Origin: Paracidovorax avenae
GTDB lineage: Bacteria > Pseudomonadota > Gammaproteobacteria > Burkholderiales > Burkholderiaceae_C
Direction: 5' to 3'
Assembly: GCF_040892545.1 (NCBI RefSeq)
Contig: NZ_CP156079.1
Span: forward strand, 4,437,501 to 4,501,500
DNA length: 64,000 bases
Under the pieces are notes generated by a model. The model was not told where the DNA came from. It saw nothing but the letters and a program-made list of their open reading frames with translations, and did not search any database. The translations under genes and the position numbers were made by a program. Below, piece by piece: positions 17,606 through 26,157 of the stretch. Each line of letters begins with the position of its first letter. Position 1 is the stretch's first letter.

Positions 17606-17768
17606 CGTGGTCTCCTTGGAATGCAATCATCGCGGATGGATGAAGCACGGCCGCCCGCATCGCGCCGGACGCACGGCCCACAGGCTACGCCGGAGGCCCA
17701 GGCCCTTGCAGGCGCCGGGTTATCGCAGCGCGGCGAATGGCCGCCGGCAATGCAACGGGGCCGCGCGC

Positions 17769-19289
17769 TCATGCGGGCGTCCTGAATTTCGCGGCCGCGT
17801 CGGCCAGCCCCGCCGCCTGCTCGCGCATGCGCAGCGCCGCCGCCGCGGCCTGCTCGACCAGGGCCGCGTTCTGCTGGGTCATCTGCTCGATGCGGCCCAC
17901 GCTGTCGTGGATGCCTTCGATGCCCTGGCTCTGCTCGCTGCTCGCCGCGGCGATGCCCTCGATGAGCCGGGTCACGTCGCCGATGGAGCCGGCAATCCCC
18001 TGCATGGAGGTGCGCGCAGCATCCACCAGGCCGCTGCCGCCGTCCGCCCGCTCCACCGAGGCCGCGATCAGCGTGCGGATTTCCCGCGCGGAGCCGGCAG
18101 AGCGCTGCGCGAGCGCGCGCACCTCCGCCGCCACCACCGCGAAACCCCGGCCCTGCTCGCCCGCGCGCGCGGCCTCGACGGCCGCGTTCAGCGCGAGGAT
18201 GTTGGTCTGGAAGGCGATGCCGTCGATGATGCCGATGATGTCCTGGATGCGGTGGGCGTCCTCCCGCATGCCGGCCATGGTCTGCACGACGCGTTCCACG
18301 GCCTCGCCGCTCTGCGCCGAGGCCTGCGAGACTTCGCCCATGAGGCCGTTCACCTGCCGGGCATGCTCGGCGTTCTGCGCCACGGTGGCGGTGAGCCGCT
18401 GCAGCGCCGAAGCCGCGGCGTTCAGCTCGCCCGCCTGCCGCTCGGTGCGCGAGGCCAGGTCGCCATTGCCTTCGGCGATCTCGCGCGTGGCCACCCGCAG
18501 CGACTCGGCCCCCTGGCGCACCTGCGTGACCAGGCCGGTGAGGCCCACGCCGATGCCGTTGATAGCCTGCAGCATCTGGCCCACCTCGTCCCGGCGATCG
18601 ACGTGCATCTGCGTGGTGAGGTCGCCCGCGGCCACGCGCTGGGCCGCGGAGCAGCCCTCGGCCACGGGCCGGGTGATGCCGCGCCGCGCGAGGGCATACA
18701 CCACGGCGGCGACCACCGGCGGCAGGAACACCGAGACCGCGAGCCAGGCAGGCTGCAGGGGCGGCAGCAGCGCCCATGCCACGGCGCCGATCGCGTACTG
18801 CGCGACCACCACCGACAGCGCCAGCCGCGCCGCCGCGCCCAGCGCGGGGATGCCGCTCACATCCAGCCCGACATAGAGCACGCCCACGACCTGGCCTGCC
18901 GCATCGCGGACGGGGTCGTAGCGTGTGAGGTTCTGCCGGCCGAACACCGTGGCGTAGCCGGCATAGGAGCGCCCCGCGGCCAGGGCGCGGTAGGCGGGGT
19001 GGGAGCGGTCCAGCAGCGTGCCCACGGCCCGCTCGCCGTCCTGCTTGCGCACCGACGTGGCGATGCGCACGAAGTCGTCACCCTGGCGTGCGAACACCGT
19101 GGCGCGCACGCCGGTCTGGGCCGTGAAACGGTCGACGGCCGCGAAGTCGCCGTTCAGGACGCGGCCGCCGCAGCGCAGCACGGGCGGCTGGCCCGCGGAC
19201 GCGGGCTGCAGATCGAAACCGCCCTGGTGGACCGCGGCGAAGTCCCGCGCCGCCGCGCGGATCCGCCGTGCGAGGCTTCCGGGCAGCAT
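17769..19289 (-). CDS. Methyl-accepting chemotaxis protein with N-terminal Cache-type sensor
   Basis: A 506-residue chemoreceptor. Residues about 25-140 resemble a Cache_3/Cache_2 sensor ('[20 protein letters not shown]', then '[20 protein letters not shown]'). Two adjacent membrane segments follow at about 155-175 and 183-205, then a HAMP-like linker and the signalling hairpin, with the tip '[20 protein letters not shown]' near 330-350. No membrane segment precedes the sensor, so the sensor may be cytoplasmic, unlike most Cache receptors. There is no C-terminal NWETF-type tether for CheR. It starts 16 bases after the stop of the OFA transporter and precedes the dehydrogenase, so it probably senses a small carboxylate linked to that pathway (inference). 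Confidence 0.88.
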   Translation of the reverse strand: MLPGSLARRIRAAARDFAAVHQGGFDLQPASAGQPPVLRCGGRVLNGDFAAVDRFTAQTGVRATVFARQGDDFVRIATSVRKQDGERAVGTLLDRSHPAYRALAAGRSYAGYATVFGRQNLTRYDPVRDAAGQVVGVLYVGLDVSGIPALGAAARLALSVVVAQYAIGAVAWALLPPLQPAWLAVSVFLPPVVAAVVYALARRGITRPVAEGCSAAQRVAAGDLTTQMHVDRRDEVGQMLQAINGIGVGLTGLVTQVRQGAESLRVATREIAEGNGDLASRTERQAGELNAAASALQRLTATVAQNAEHARQVNGLMGEVSQASAQSGEAVERVVQTMAGMREDAHRIQDIIGIIDGIAFQTNILALNAAVEAARAGEQGRGFAVVAAEVRALAQRSAGSAREIRTLIAASVERADGGSGLVDAARTSMQGIAGSIGDVTRLIEGIAAASSEQSQGIEGIHDSVGRIEQMTQQNAALVEQAAAAALRMREQAAGLADAAAKFRTPA

Positions 19290-19305
19290 GCCGGCCCCCT
19301 CGCCT

Positions 19306-20952
19306 TCAGTGGAAGAACTTGGCCGCGCTCACCAGGGTCTTGTAGATGCCCCAGGCCAGCGGGATGCCCACGGCGGCCCAGGCGAAGGCGACCAGCGCCG
19401 GGCTGGTGGTGCCGCCGCCCGCGACGGCGCCGGTGCCCACCTCGGCTGCCACGGCCTTCTCGTGGGCGAGCTTCTTCTCGTGGGCCAGCTCCTCGTCGCT
19501 CATGAACCACTTGTCCGCCAGGGGGCGCACCATCAGGTTGGCGATCAGGCCGATCACCAGCATGCCCACGAGGATGTACATGGTCTGGTTGTAGACCTGC
19601 TCGCGCGGGATACCCAGGCCCAGCTGGTACTCGCGCATGTAGTTCACCACGACCGGGCCCAGGATGCCGGCGGTGGCCCAGGCGGTGAGCAGGCGGCCGT
19701 GGATGGCGCCCACGAACTGCGTGCCGAACAGGTCGGCGAGGTAGGCAGGCACCGTGGCGAAGCCGCCGCCGTACATGGACAGGATGATGCAGAAGGCGCC
19801 CACGAACAGCAGCTTGCTGCCCGCACTGGCGGAGCCCGGAATGCTCGCGTACAGCAGGCCGCCCAGCACGAAGAACACCACGTAGGTCATCTTGCGGCCG
19901 AGCTTGTCGGAGAGGCTGGCCCAGAAGAAGCGGCCGCCGATGTTGAACAGCGACAGCAGCGCGGTGAAGCCGCCGGCCACGGCCGCGATGGCGGCGAGCT
20001 GCCCCTTGTCGAGTTCGCCGAACTTCGCGGGCACATTGATGAGCGAGCCGCCGAAGACTTCCTGCAGCATGGGCGAGGCCATGCCGATCACGCCGATGCC
20101 CGCGCTCACGTTCATGCACAGCACGATCCACACGAGCCAGAACTGCGGGATGCCCCAGACGCGCTTCACGTGCACGTGGCGCTGCGTGATCATCGCGTTG
20201 GCGGAGGGCGGCGGGGGCGTCCAGCCTTCCGGCTTCCAGCCCGTGGGCGGCACGCGGTAGCCCAGGGCGCCGGCCATCATGAAGACGAAATAGATCAGCG
20301 CCATCACCACGAAGGTCTGCATCACGCCGACATCGGTCGGGGTGGAAAAGGCCTTCATGAGGTCCACCGCCAGGGGCGAGCCGATCATCGCGCCGCCGCC
20401 GAAGCCCATGATGGCCATGCCGGTCGCCATGCCGCGGCGGTCGGGGAACCACTTGATGAGGGTGGACACCGGCGAGATGTAGCCCAGGCCCAGCCCGATG
20501 CCCCCGATCACGCCGGAGCCGAGGATCATGAGCCAGAACTGGTGCAGGTAGATGCCCAGCGCCGACAGCAGCATGCCGCCGCACCAGCACAGGGCCGAGA
20601 CCACGCCGGCCTTGCGCGGGCCGGCGCGCTCCAGCCAGCCGCCCCAGATGGCCGCAGAGCAGCCGAGGAACACGAAGAAGAGCGTGTACATCCAGCCCAG
20701 GGTGGCCACGCGCCAGTCGCAGCCCGTGGCGAACAGCTCGGCGAAGAAGCTCATGTCCTTCGGGCAGGCGGTCGCGCCCGTACCTGCGGTGGACAGCGCC
20801 TTGGAAAGGGGGAGCCAGAAGACCGAGAAGCCGTAGGCCATGCCGATGCACAGGTGGATGGCCAGCGCGGCCGGCGGCACCAGCCACCGGTTGAATCCCG
20901 GCCCCGCGATGATCCGCTCCTTGTCCAGAAAACCTGGTCGTGTGTTCGCCAT
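19306..20952 (-). CDS. OFA-family MFS transporter (oxalate/formate antiporter type)
   Basis: A 548-residue inner-membrane carrier with about 12 membrane segments. The opening around '[19 protein letters not shown]' and the '[20 protein letters not shown]' loop between membrane segments are characteristic of the oxalate/formate antiporter (OFA) family. The extended N-terminus and the charged segment near residue 500 (rich in His, Glu and Lys) are cytoplasmic. Being first in a block with a chemoreceptor, a formate dehydrogenase-like enzyme and FdhD, it most likely imports formate, oxalate or a related monocarboxylate. AAGGAGC upstream of the ATG supports the start. An FNR-type palindrome lies about 96 bases upstream. 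Confidence 0.88.
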   Translation of the reverse strand: MANTRPGFLDKERIIAGPGFNRWLVPPAALAIHLCIGMAYGFSVFWLPLSKALSTAGTGATACPKDMSFFAELFATGCDWRVATLGWMYTLFFVFLGCSAAIWGGWLERAGPRKAGVVSALCWCGGMLLSALGIYLHQFWLMILGSGVIGGIGLGLGYISPVSTLIKWFPDRRGMATGMAIMGFGGGAMIGSPLAVDLMKAFSTPTDVGVMQTFVVMALIYFVFMMAGALGYRVPPTGWKPEGWTPPPPSANAMITQRHVHVKRVWGIPQFWLVWIVLCMNVSAGIGVIGMASPMLQEVFGGSLINVPAKFGELDKGQLAAIAAVAGGFTALLSLFNIGGRFFWASLSDKLGRKMTYVVFFVLGGLLYASIPGSASAGSKLLFVGAFCIILSMYGGGFATVPAYLADLFGTQFVGAIHGRLLTAWATAGILGPVVVNYMREYQLGLGIPREQVYNQTMYILVGMLVIGLIANLMVRPLADKWFMSDEELAHEKKLAHEKAVAAEVGTGAVAGGGTTSPALVAFAWAAVGIPLAWGIYKTLVSAAKFFH

Positions 20953-21040
20953 GCCCGCTCCTTACTCAGCAAGGTTGTTATGTTCCGCGCAATGAAAAAT
21001 CCGGAAATAGTTACCGGAAGCGCGGAGTTTCAACGCTGCG

Positions 21041-21056
21041 ATTGACGCGCGTCAAT
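21041..21056. promoter_or_regulatory. FNR/ANR-type palindrome upstream of the formate module
   Basis: ATTGACGCGCGTCAAT is a perfect 16-base palindrome; its core TTGAC-N4-GTCAA fits the half-site logic of FNR/CRP-family regulators (TTGAY-N4-RTCAA). Its centre is about 96 bases upstream of the transporter ATG. On the minus strand a TAACTA hexamer at 21013-21008 could serve as a -10 element, which would place the box near -48, a little further than the usual -41.5. Anaerobic or redox control of the formate genes is inferred. The rest of the 195-base gap shows no other clear site. Confidence 0.5.
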
Positions 21057-21147
21057 AGATCAAGTCAGCAAAAGCAATTGACTTTTTCTACTGAACTTGC
21101 CATCAACGAAGAGGCTTGCGCGGTACCGCGGGAGCGGCGCCTCCGGC

Positions 21148-22239
21148 TCAGGTGTCCTTGCTGACCGCGATGGTCGGGAACTTCGAGGAAAAATCCTTGG
21201 CTTGCGCCCCGATCTTCGCGGCCACCTCGCGCGCCACCCGGCGGTAGATGTTCGCCACCTCGCCGTCCGGTTCCGCCACCACGGTGGGGGTGCCGCTGTC
21301 GGCCTGCAGGCGGATCTGCAGGTCCAGCGGCAGGGCGCCCAGGTAGGCCATTCCGTTCTCCTCGGCCATGCGGCGGCCGCCGCCCTCGCCGAAGATGTGC
21401 TCGACATGCCCGCACTGGCTGCACACGTGGGCGGCCATGTTCTCCACCACGCCCAGGATGGGCACGCCCACCTTCTCGAACATCTTGATGCCCTTGCGCG
21501 CATCGAGCAGCGCGATGTCCTGCGGCGTGGTCACGATCACGGCGCCCGTGAGGGGCACGCGCTGCGAGAGGGTGAGCTGGATGTCGCCGGTGCCCGGGGG
21601 CATGTCCACGACCAGATAGTCCAGGTCCTGCCAGTTCGTCTGCCGCAGCAACTGCTCCAGCGCCTGGGTGGCCATGGGCCCGCGCCAGATCATGGCCTGG
21701 TCGGGCTCCACCAGGAAGCCGATGGACATCACCTGCACGCCATGGTTGCGCAGCGGCTCCATGGTCTTGCCGTCGGTGCTCTCCGGCCGGTCCGCGATGC
21801 CCAGCATCATCGGCTGGCTGGGGCCGTAGATGTCGGCATCGAGCACGCCCACGCGCGCGCCCTCGGATGCCAGCGCGAGGGCGAGGTTGGCGGCCGTGGT
21901 GCTCTTGCCCACCCCGCCCTTGCCAGAGGCGACGGCGATGATGTTGCGCACCTGCGGCAGCACCTGCACGCCGCGCTGGACCGCGTGCGCGACGATGCGC
22001 GTGGCGATGGTGGCGGACACCCGCTCCACGCCCGCCACGGTACGCGCCGCGGCCTCCAGTTCGCCCGCCAGGGCGGCTTCCAGGCTGCGGGCCGGGTAGC
22101 CCAGTTCCACGGTGAAGGACACGGCGCCGCCGTCGATGCGCAGGTCGCGCAGCGCGCGCGTGGAAACGAAATCCTTGCCCGTGTGCGGATCGCGTACGCT
22201 CGCGAGCGCCGCGAGTAGCGCCTGTTCAGTCACTGCCAT
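21148..22239 (-). CDS. apbC: Iron-sulfur cluster carrier Mrp/ApbC
   Basis: A 363-residue P-loop ATPase of the Mrp/NBP35 group, which binds a [4Fe-4S] cluster between two subunits and hands it to apoenzymes in the cytoplasm. Residues 1 to about 85 are the MIP18/DUF59-like domain. The deviant Walker A 'GKGGVGKST' lies near residue 104, 'LDADIYGPSQP' near 130, and the cluster-binding pair 'CSQCGH' near 270. Length is normal for the family. AAGGAG a few bases upstream of ATG 22239 supports the start. It is transcribed alone, divergently from the next gene across 112 bases. Confidence 0.94.
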   Translation of the reverse strand: MAVTEQALLAALASVRDPHTGKDFVSTRALRDLRIDGGAVSFTVELGYPARSLEAALAGELEAAARTVAGVERVSATIATRIVAHAVQRGVQVLPQVRNIIAVASGKGGVGKSTTAANLALALASEGARVGVLDADIYGPSQPMMLGIADRPESTDGKTMEPLRNHGVQVMSIGFLVEPDQAMIWRGPMATQALEQLLRQTNWQDLDYLVVDMPPGTGDIQLTLSQRVPLTGAVIVTTPQDIALLDARKGIKMFEKVGVPILGVVENMAAHVCSQCGHVEHIFGEGGGRRMAEENGMAYLGALPLDLQIRLQADSGTPTVVAEPDGEVANIYRRVAREVAAKIGAQAKDFSSKFPTIAVSKDT

Positions 22240-22351
22240 ATCGGTAAATCTCCTTGGGGCCGGGTAGTCTATTCCCTGCCCTCCACCCTCACGGGCCGCA
22301 GGACAATGCCGCGGTTTTTCGTTTTTTGCCTTTGATGAGGATTGCCGTTCC

Positions 22352-22942
22352 GTGAAACTGAAGATGGCCCCCAACTCGCTTTTCGCCATCCTGCTGCGCT
22401 CGCCGTGGTGGGTGAGCTTCCTCGCGGCGGGCGCCATCGCCCTGGCCTGCGGGGCGCTGCTGCCGGCGCACGTGGCGCCGTTCGCGGCCGTGGGCGTGCT
22501 GCCCCTGGTCGGCGTGGGCAGCATGGCGGCCTGGCGGCAATGGAACGCCCCCAGCGCCGCGCGCCTGCAGGCGGCGCTGGACGAGGCCGGCGCCCTGCCC
22601 TGGCGCACCCTGGCCGACCGGCTCGAGCGAGCCTGGCTCGCCGAGGGCTACACCGTCCAGCGGCTGGCCGGTGGCGCGGCGGACTTCCGCCTCGACAAGG
22701 GCGGGCATTCCGTGCTGGTGGGCGCCCGCCGCTGGAAGGCCGCCACCCACGGCGTGGAGCCCCTGCGCGAACTGCAGGCCGCGGTCCAGGCGCAGGATGG
22801 CGCCTCGGGTGCCTACCTCGCGCCCCTGGGCGCCGTGAGCGATGCGGCCCGCGATTTTGCGCGCAGCCACGGGCTGGACATACTGGACGGCCCCGCGCTG
22901 GCCACCCTGCTGCTCAAGGCCCCGGCCGGCACGGGCCGCTGA
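22352..22942 (+). CDS. Membrane-anchored Mrr-like (restriction endonuclease-fold) protein
   Basis: A 196-residue protein with two N-terminal membrane segments (about residues 18-38 and 42-60) followed by an Mrr_cat-like domain. The D of 'ADFRLDKGGHSVLV' aligns with the first catalytic Asp of the PD-(D/E)xK fold. The usual QxK (as in VQCKRWK) reads 'VGARRWK' at residues 123-129, so the metal-binding and catalytic residues appear lost. It is therefore likely a non-nucleolytic descendant. The start is GTG 22352; ATG 22364 is an alternative. It lies 16 bases before the patatin gene and may be cotranscribed with it. No restriction partner genes are nearby. Confidence 0.6.
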   Translation: MKLKMAPNSLFAILLRSPWWVSFLAAGAIALACGALLPAHVAPFAAVGVLPLVGVGSMAAWRQWNAPSAARLQAALDEAGALPWRTLADRLERAWLAEGYTVQRLAGGAADFRLDKGGHSVLVGARRWKAATHGVEPLRELQAAVQAQDGASGAYLAPLGAVSDAARDFARSHGLDILDGPALATLLLKAPAGTGR

Positions 22943-22958
22943 AGCGGCCGTCCCTCCC

Positions 22959-24215
22959 ATGGCAGCCGCGCCGTCCCGCACCGCCGCACAGCGCCCGGCC
23001 GGCCTCGTGCTCACGGGCGGCGGCGCACGCGCGGCCTACCAGGTGGGCGTGCTAGAGGCCATCTCCGACCTGCGCAAGGCCTGCGGCGCGGGGCGCGAGG
23101 CCAACCCCTTTCCCATCATCACCGGCACGTCCGCCGGGGCCATCAACGCCGCCGCCCTGGCCTGCGGGGCGGACCATTTCGACCGGGCCGTGCGGCGCAT
23201 CGCCCACGTATGGAGCGGCTTCCACGCGCATCAGGTCTATCGCGCGGACTCGCTGAGCGTGATGCGCAGCGGGGCACGCTGGCTCACCCTGCTCTCGCTG
23301 GGCTGGGCACTGGCCCGCTGGCGGCGGATGCGCCCGCGCTCGCTGCTGGACAACGCGCCCCTGGAGCAACTGCTCGCCCGGCTGGTGCCGCTCTCGCGCC
23401 TGCCGCGCCTGGTCCGCGCGGGCCATGTGCAGGCGCTGGCCGTCACGGCATCCAGCTACACCTCGGGCGAGCACATCACCTTCTTCGAGGCCGCCGACTC
23501 GCTCGCGCCCTGGCAGCGGCAGCAGCGCCGCGCGGCACGCGGCCGCATCACCCATGCCCACCTGCTCGCCTCGTCGGCGATCCCGTTCGTCTTTCCGGCC
23601 ACCGCGCTGGAGCTGGACGGGCGGACCCAGTTCTTCGGCGACGGCTCCATGCGCCAGTCCGCGCCGATCGCGCCGGCCATCCACCTGGGCGCCGGCCGCG
23701 TGCTGGTGATCGGCGCGGGCCGCATGCACGAGCCGGCCGGCGACCTGTCCACGGAGGCCGTGCCGGCCTACCCGACGCTCGCCCAGGTGGCGGGGCACGC
23801 GCTGTCCAACATCTTCCTGGACGCACTGGCGGTGGACGTGGAGCGCGCACAGCGCATCAACCAGACCCTGTCGCTGATTCCACCCGAAGCGCGGGCGCTG
23901 AGCCCGCTGCGGCCGCTGGAGCTGCTGGTGATCGCCCCGTCGCAGCGGCTGGACGCGCTGGCGGCCCGCTACGTGGGCGACCTGCCCGCCCCCGTGCGCA
24001 CCCTGCTGGGCGCCCTGGGCGTGACCGCCAACGAACGGGACGTGCGCGGCGCCGCGCTGGCGAGCTACCTGCTGTTCGAGCCCGGGTACACGCGCGAACT
24101 CATGGCGCTCGGCCGGCAGGACGCGCTCGCGCGCCGCGCCGAAATCTGCCGATTTTTCGGCTGGCACGACGCGGGCCAGCCGGTCCGGGGCCCGGTGCGG
24201 CAGCCCGTCCGCTGA
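22959..24215 (+). CDS. Patatin-like phospholipase family protein
   Basis: A 418-residue protein with the patatin fold. It has the oxyanion loop 'GGGARAAYQVGVLEAI' near residues 20-35, the nucleophile elbow 'GTSAG' near 54-58 and the catalytic Asp in 'GDGSMR' near 230, so the Ser-Asp dyad is complete. No signal peptide is seen, pointing to a cytoplasmic or membrane-peripheral lipid acyl hydrolase. Its length and long C-terminal half match the larger bacterial patatin-like proteins common in Burkholderiales. Substrate unknown. ATG 22959 follows the upstream stop after 16 bases. Confidence 0.88.
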   Translation: MAAAPSRTAAQRPAGLVLTGGGARAAYQVGVLEAISDLRKACGAGREANPFPIITGTSAGAINAAALACGADHFDRAVRRIAHVWSGFHAHQVYRADSLSVMRSGARWLTLLSLGWALARWRRMRPRSLLDNAPLEQLLARLVPLSRLPRLVRAGHVQALAVTASSYTSGEHITFFEAADSLAPWQRQQRRAARGRITHAHLLASSAIPFVFPATALELDGRTQFFGDGSMRQSAPIAPAIHLGAGRVLVIGAGRMHEPAGDLSTEAVPAYPTLAQVAGHALSNIFLDALAVDVERAQRINQTLSLIPPEARALSPLRPLELLVIAPSQRLDALAARYVGDLPAPVRTLLGALGVTANERDVRGAALASYLLFEPGYTRELMALGRQDALARRAEICRFFGWHDAGQPVRGPVRQPVR

Positions 24216-24240
24216 AAGCGAAAACGTCCGACATTCAGGG

Positions 24241-24271
24241 TTTACACCCATGGCGCCAGCGTACCTAGAAT
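24241..24271 (+). promoter_or_regulatory. Possible promoter of poxB
   Basis: TTTACA (24241-24246) and TAGAAT (24266-24271) resemble -35 and -10 hexamers, separated by 19 bases, which is longer than the usual 17. They lie 34-64 bases before the poxB ATG in an 89-base gap. Spacing makes this uncertain. Confidence 0.28.
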
Positions 24272-24304
24272 GACCTGACCGCAACTTCCAGGGAGTTCCT
24301 GGCA

Positions 24305-26056
24305 ATGGGCATTTTCGGTTCCTCCAAGGCGAAATCCGTGGCCGACCTCCTGGTCGAGACCCTGGCGCATGCCGGCGTGCAACGCATCTGGGGCGTCACC
24401 GGCGACAGCCTGAACGCCATCAACGACAGCCTGCGCCGGCACGGCGGCATCGAATGGATGCACGTGCGCCACGAGGAGGCCGGCGCCTTCGCCGCAGGTG
24501 CCGAAGCCCAGGTCACGGGGCGGCTCGCCGTGTGCGCGGGCAGCTGCGGTCCGGGCAATCTCCACCTCATCAACGGGCTCTACGACTGCCAGCGCAACCA
24601 CCAGCCCGTGCTGGCCATCGCCAGCCACATCCCCTCCAGCGAGATCGGCCTGGGATATTTCCAGGAGACCCATCCGACCGAGCTGTTCCGCGAATGCAGC
24701 CATTTCTGCGAGATGGTGCAGGACCCGAAGCAGCTGCCCGAGGTGCTGCACCGCGCGATGCGCACCGCCATCGGACGGCACGGCGTCGCCGTGATCGTGC
24801 TGCCCGGCGACGTGTCCACCCTCGATGCGCCGGAGGGCGCCCGGCCGGACTTCGCGCCGCCGGCCGCCCCGCGCCTGCTGCCGGACGAGGCGGCGCTCTC
24901 GGAACTCGCAGCGCTGCTGAACGGCTCACAGGCCGTGACCATCCTCGCGGGCGCCGGCACCGCCGGGGCGCACGACGAGGTGGTGGCCCTGGCGAAAGCC
25001 CTGGCCGCGCCGGTCGTCCACGCCTTCCGGGGGAAGGAGCACGTGGAATGGGACAACCCGTTCGATGTCGGCATGACCGGCCTGATCGGGTTCTCGTCCG
25101 GCTACCACGCGATGCGCGAGTGCGACACGCTGCTCATGCTGGGCACTGACTTTCCGTATCGCGACTTCTACCCGGAAGATGCGGCCATCGTGCAGATCGA
25201 CCGCGACCCCGGCGCGCTGGGCCGGCGCGCGCAACTGCGCCTGGGGCTGGTGGCCGACGTGCGCGAGGCCGCCGCCCTGCTGGCTCCGCTCATCCAGCCG
25301 GGCCGCGACACCGGCTTTCTCGACAAGGCGCGCGAGCACTACCAGGCGGCGCGCAAGGACCTGGACGAACTCGCGTCGCCGCGCGCGGGCGACGAGCCGC
25401 TGCACCCGCAGTTCGTGGCGGCCACCCTCGACCGGCTGGCAGCCGACGATGCGGTCTTCACCTTCGATGTCGGCACGCCCGCGATCTGGGCCGCCCGCTA
25501 CCTGCGCATGAACGGCCGGCGGCGGCTGCTCGGCTCCTTCAACCACGGCTCGATGGCCAACGCGATGCCGCAGGCGCTCGGCGCGCAGGCCGTGCGGCCC
25601 GACCGCCAGGTGGTGTCGATCTCCGGCGATGGCGGCCTCGCCATGCTGATGGGCGACATGCTGACGGCCGTGCAGATGAAGCTGCCGATCAAGATCGTGC
25701 TCATCAACAACGGCGTACTCGGCTTCGTGCAGATGGAGCAGAAGGCTGCCGGCTACCTCGACACCAACGTCGCGCTGCAGAACCCGGACTTCAGCGCCAT
25801 CGCGAACGGCATGGGCTTCCTGGGCCTGCGCGTCGCCCGCTCGGACGAACTCGAGCCCGCCCTGGTGCGGGCCCTGGCCCACGACGGCCCCGCCCTGGTG
25901 GACGTGCGGGTGGACCCGATGGAGCTGTCGATGCCGCCGAAGATCAAGGCCGCACAGGTCAAGGGGTTCAGCCTGTATGCCGCGCGGGCGGTCATGAACG
26001 GCCGGGGCGACGAGATCGTCGAACTGGCGAAAACCAACCTGCTGCGCCGCAGGTGA
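24305..26056 (+). CDS. poxB: Pyruvate dehydrogenase (quinone) / pyruvate oxidase PoxB
   Basis: A 583-residue thiamine-diphosphate enzyme of the PoxB type, which oxidatively decarboxylates pyruvate to acetate and CO2 and passes electrons to membrane ubiquinone. The N-terminal Pyr domain contains '[16 protein letters not shown]' and the catalytic Glu in '[16 protein letters not shown]'. The central FAD domain has '[15 protein letters not shown]'. The C-terminal PP domain carries the ThDP motif from '[15 protein letters not shown]' to 'INNG'. The C-terminus is in the range of the membrane-binding tail. It stands alone; its Shine-Dalgarno sequence lies inside a short inverted repeat (see findings). 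Confidence 0.9.
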   Translation: MGIFGSSKAKSVADLLVETLAHAGVQRIWGVTGDSLNAINDSLRRHGGIEWMHVRHEEAGAFAAGAEAQVTGRLAVCAGSCGPGNLHLINGLYDCQRNHQPVLAIASHIPSSEIGLGYFQETHPTELFRECSHFCEMVQDPKQLPEVLHRAMRTAIGRHGVAVIVLPGDVSTLDAPEGARPDFAPPAAPRLLPDEAALSELAALLNGSQAVTILAGAGTAGAHDEVVALAKALAAPVVHAFRGKEHVEWDNPFDVGMTGLIGFSSGYHAMRECDTLLMLGTDFPYRDFYPEDAAIVQIDRDPGALGRRAQLRLGLVADVREAAALLAPLIQPGRDTGFLDKAREHYQAARKDLDELASPRAGDEPLHPQFVAATLDRLAADDAVFTFDVGTPAIWAARYLRMNGRRRLLGSFNHGSMANAMPQALGAQAVRPDRQVVSISGDGGLAMLMGDMLTAVQMKLPIKIVLINNGVLGFVQMEQKAAGYLDTNVALQNPDFSAIANGMGFLGLRVARSDELEPALVRALAHDGPALVDVRVDPMELSMPPKIKAAQVKGFSLYAARAVMNGRGDEIVELAKTNLLRRR

Positions 26057-26157
26057 CGGCGGCCGGCGCGGCGCCGGACCGGGGAGGCTCTTAAAATCAT
26101 CCGTTGCGCCCGGAGCCCTCCGCCCGGGCCGCACTCCCCTCAGAAAGCCCGCTCCCG

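Noticed and set aside
15092..17785. Plus-strand frame of about 900 codons across the dehydrogenase region
   Set aside because: Antisense to a clear FdhF/YdeP enzyme with conserved motifs; His/Gly/Ala-rich low-quality translation.
24237..24248. GGGTTTACACCC repeat before poxB as an operator
   Set aside because: The arms are only four bases; it overlaps the possible -35 region but the pairing is too short to claim.
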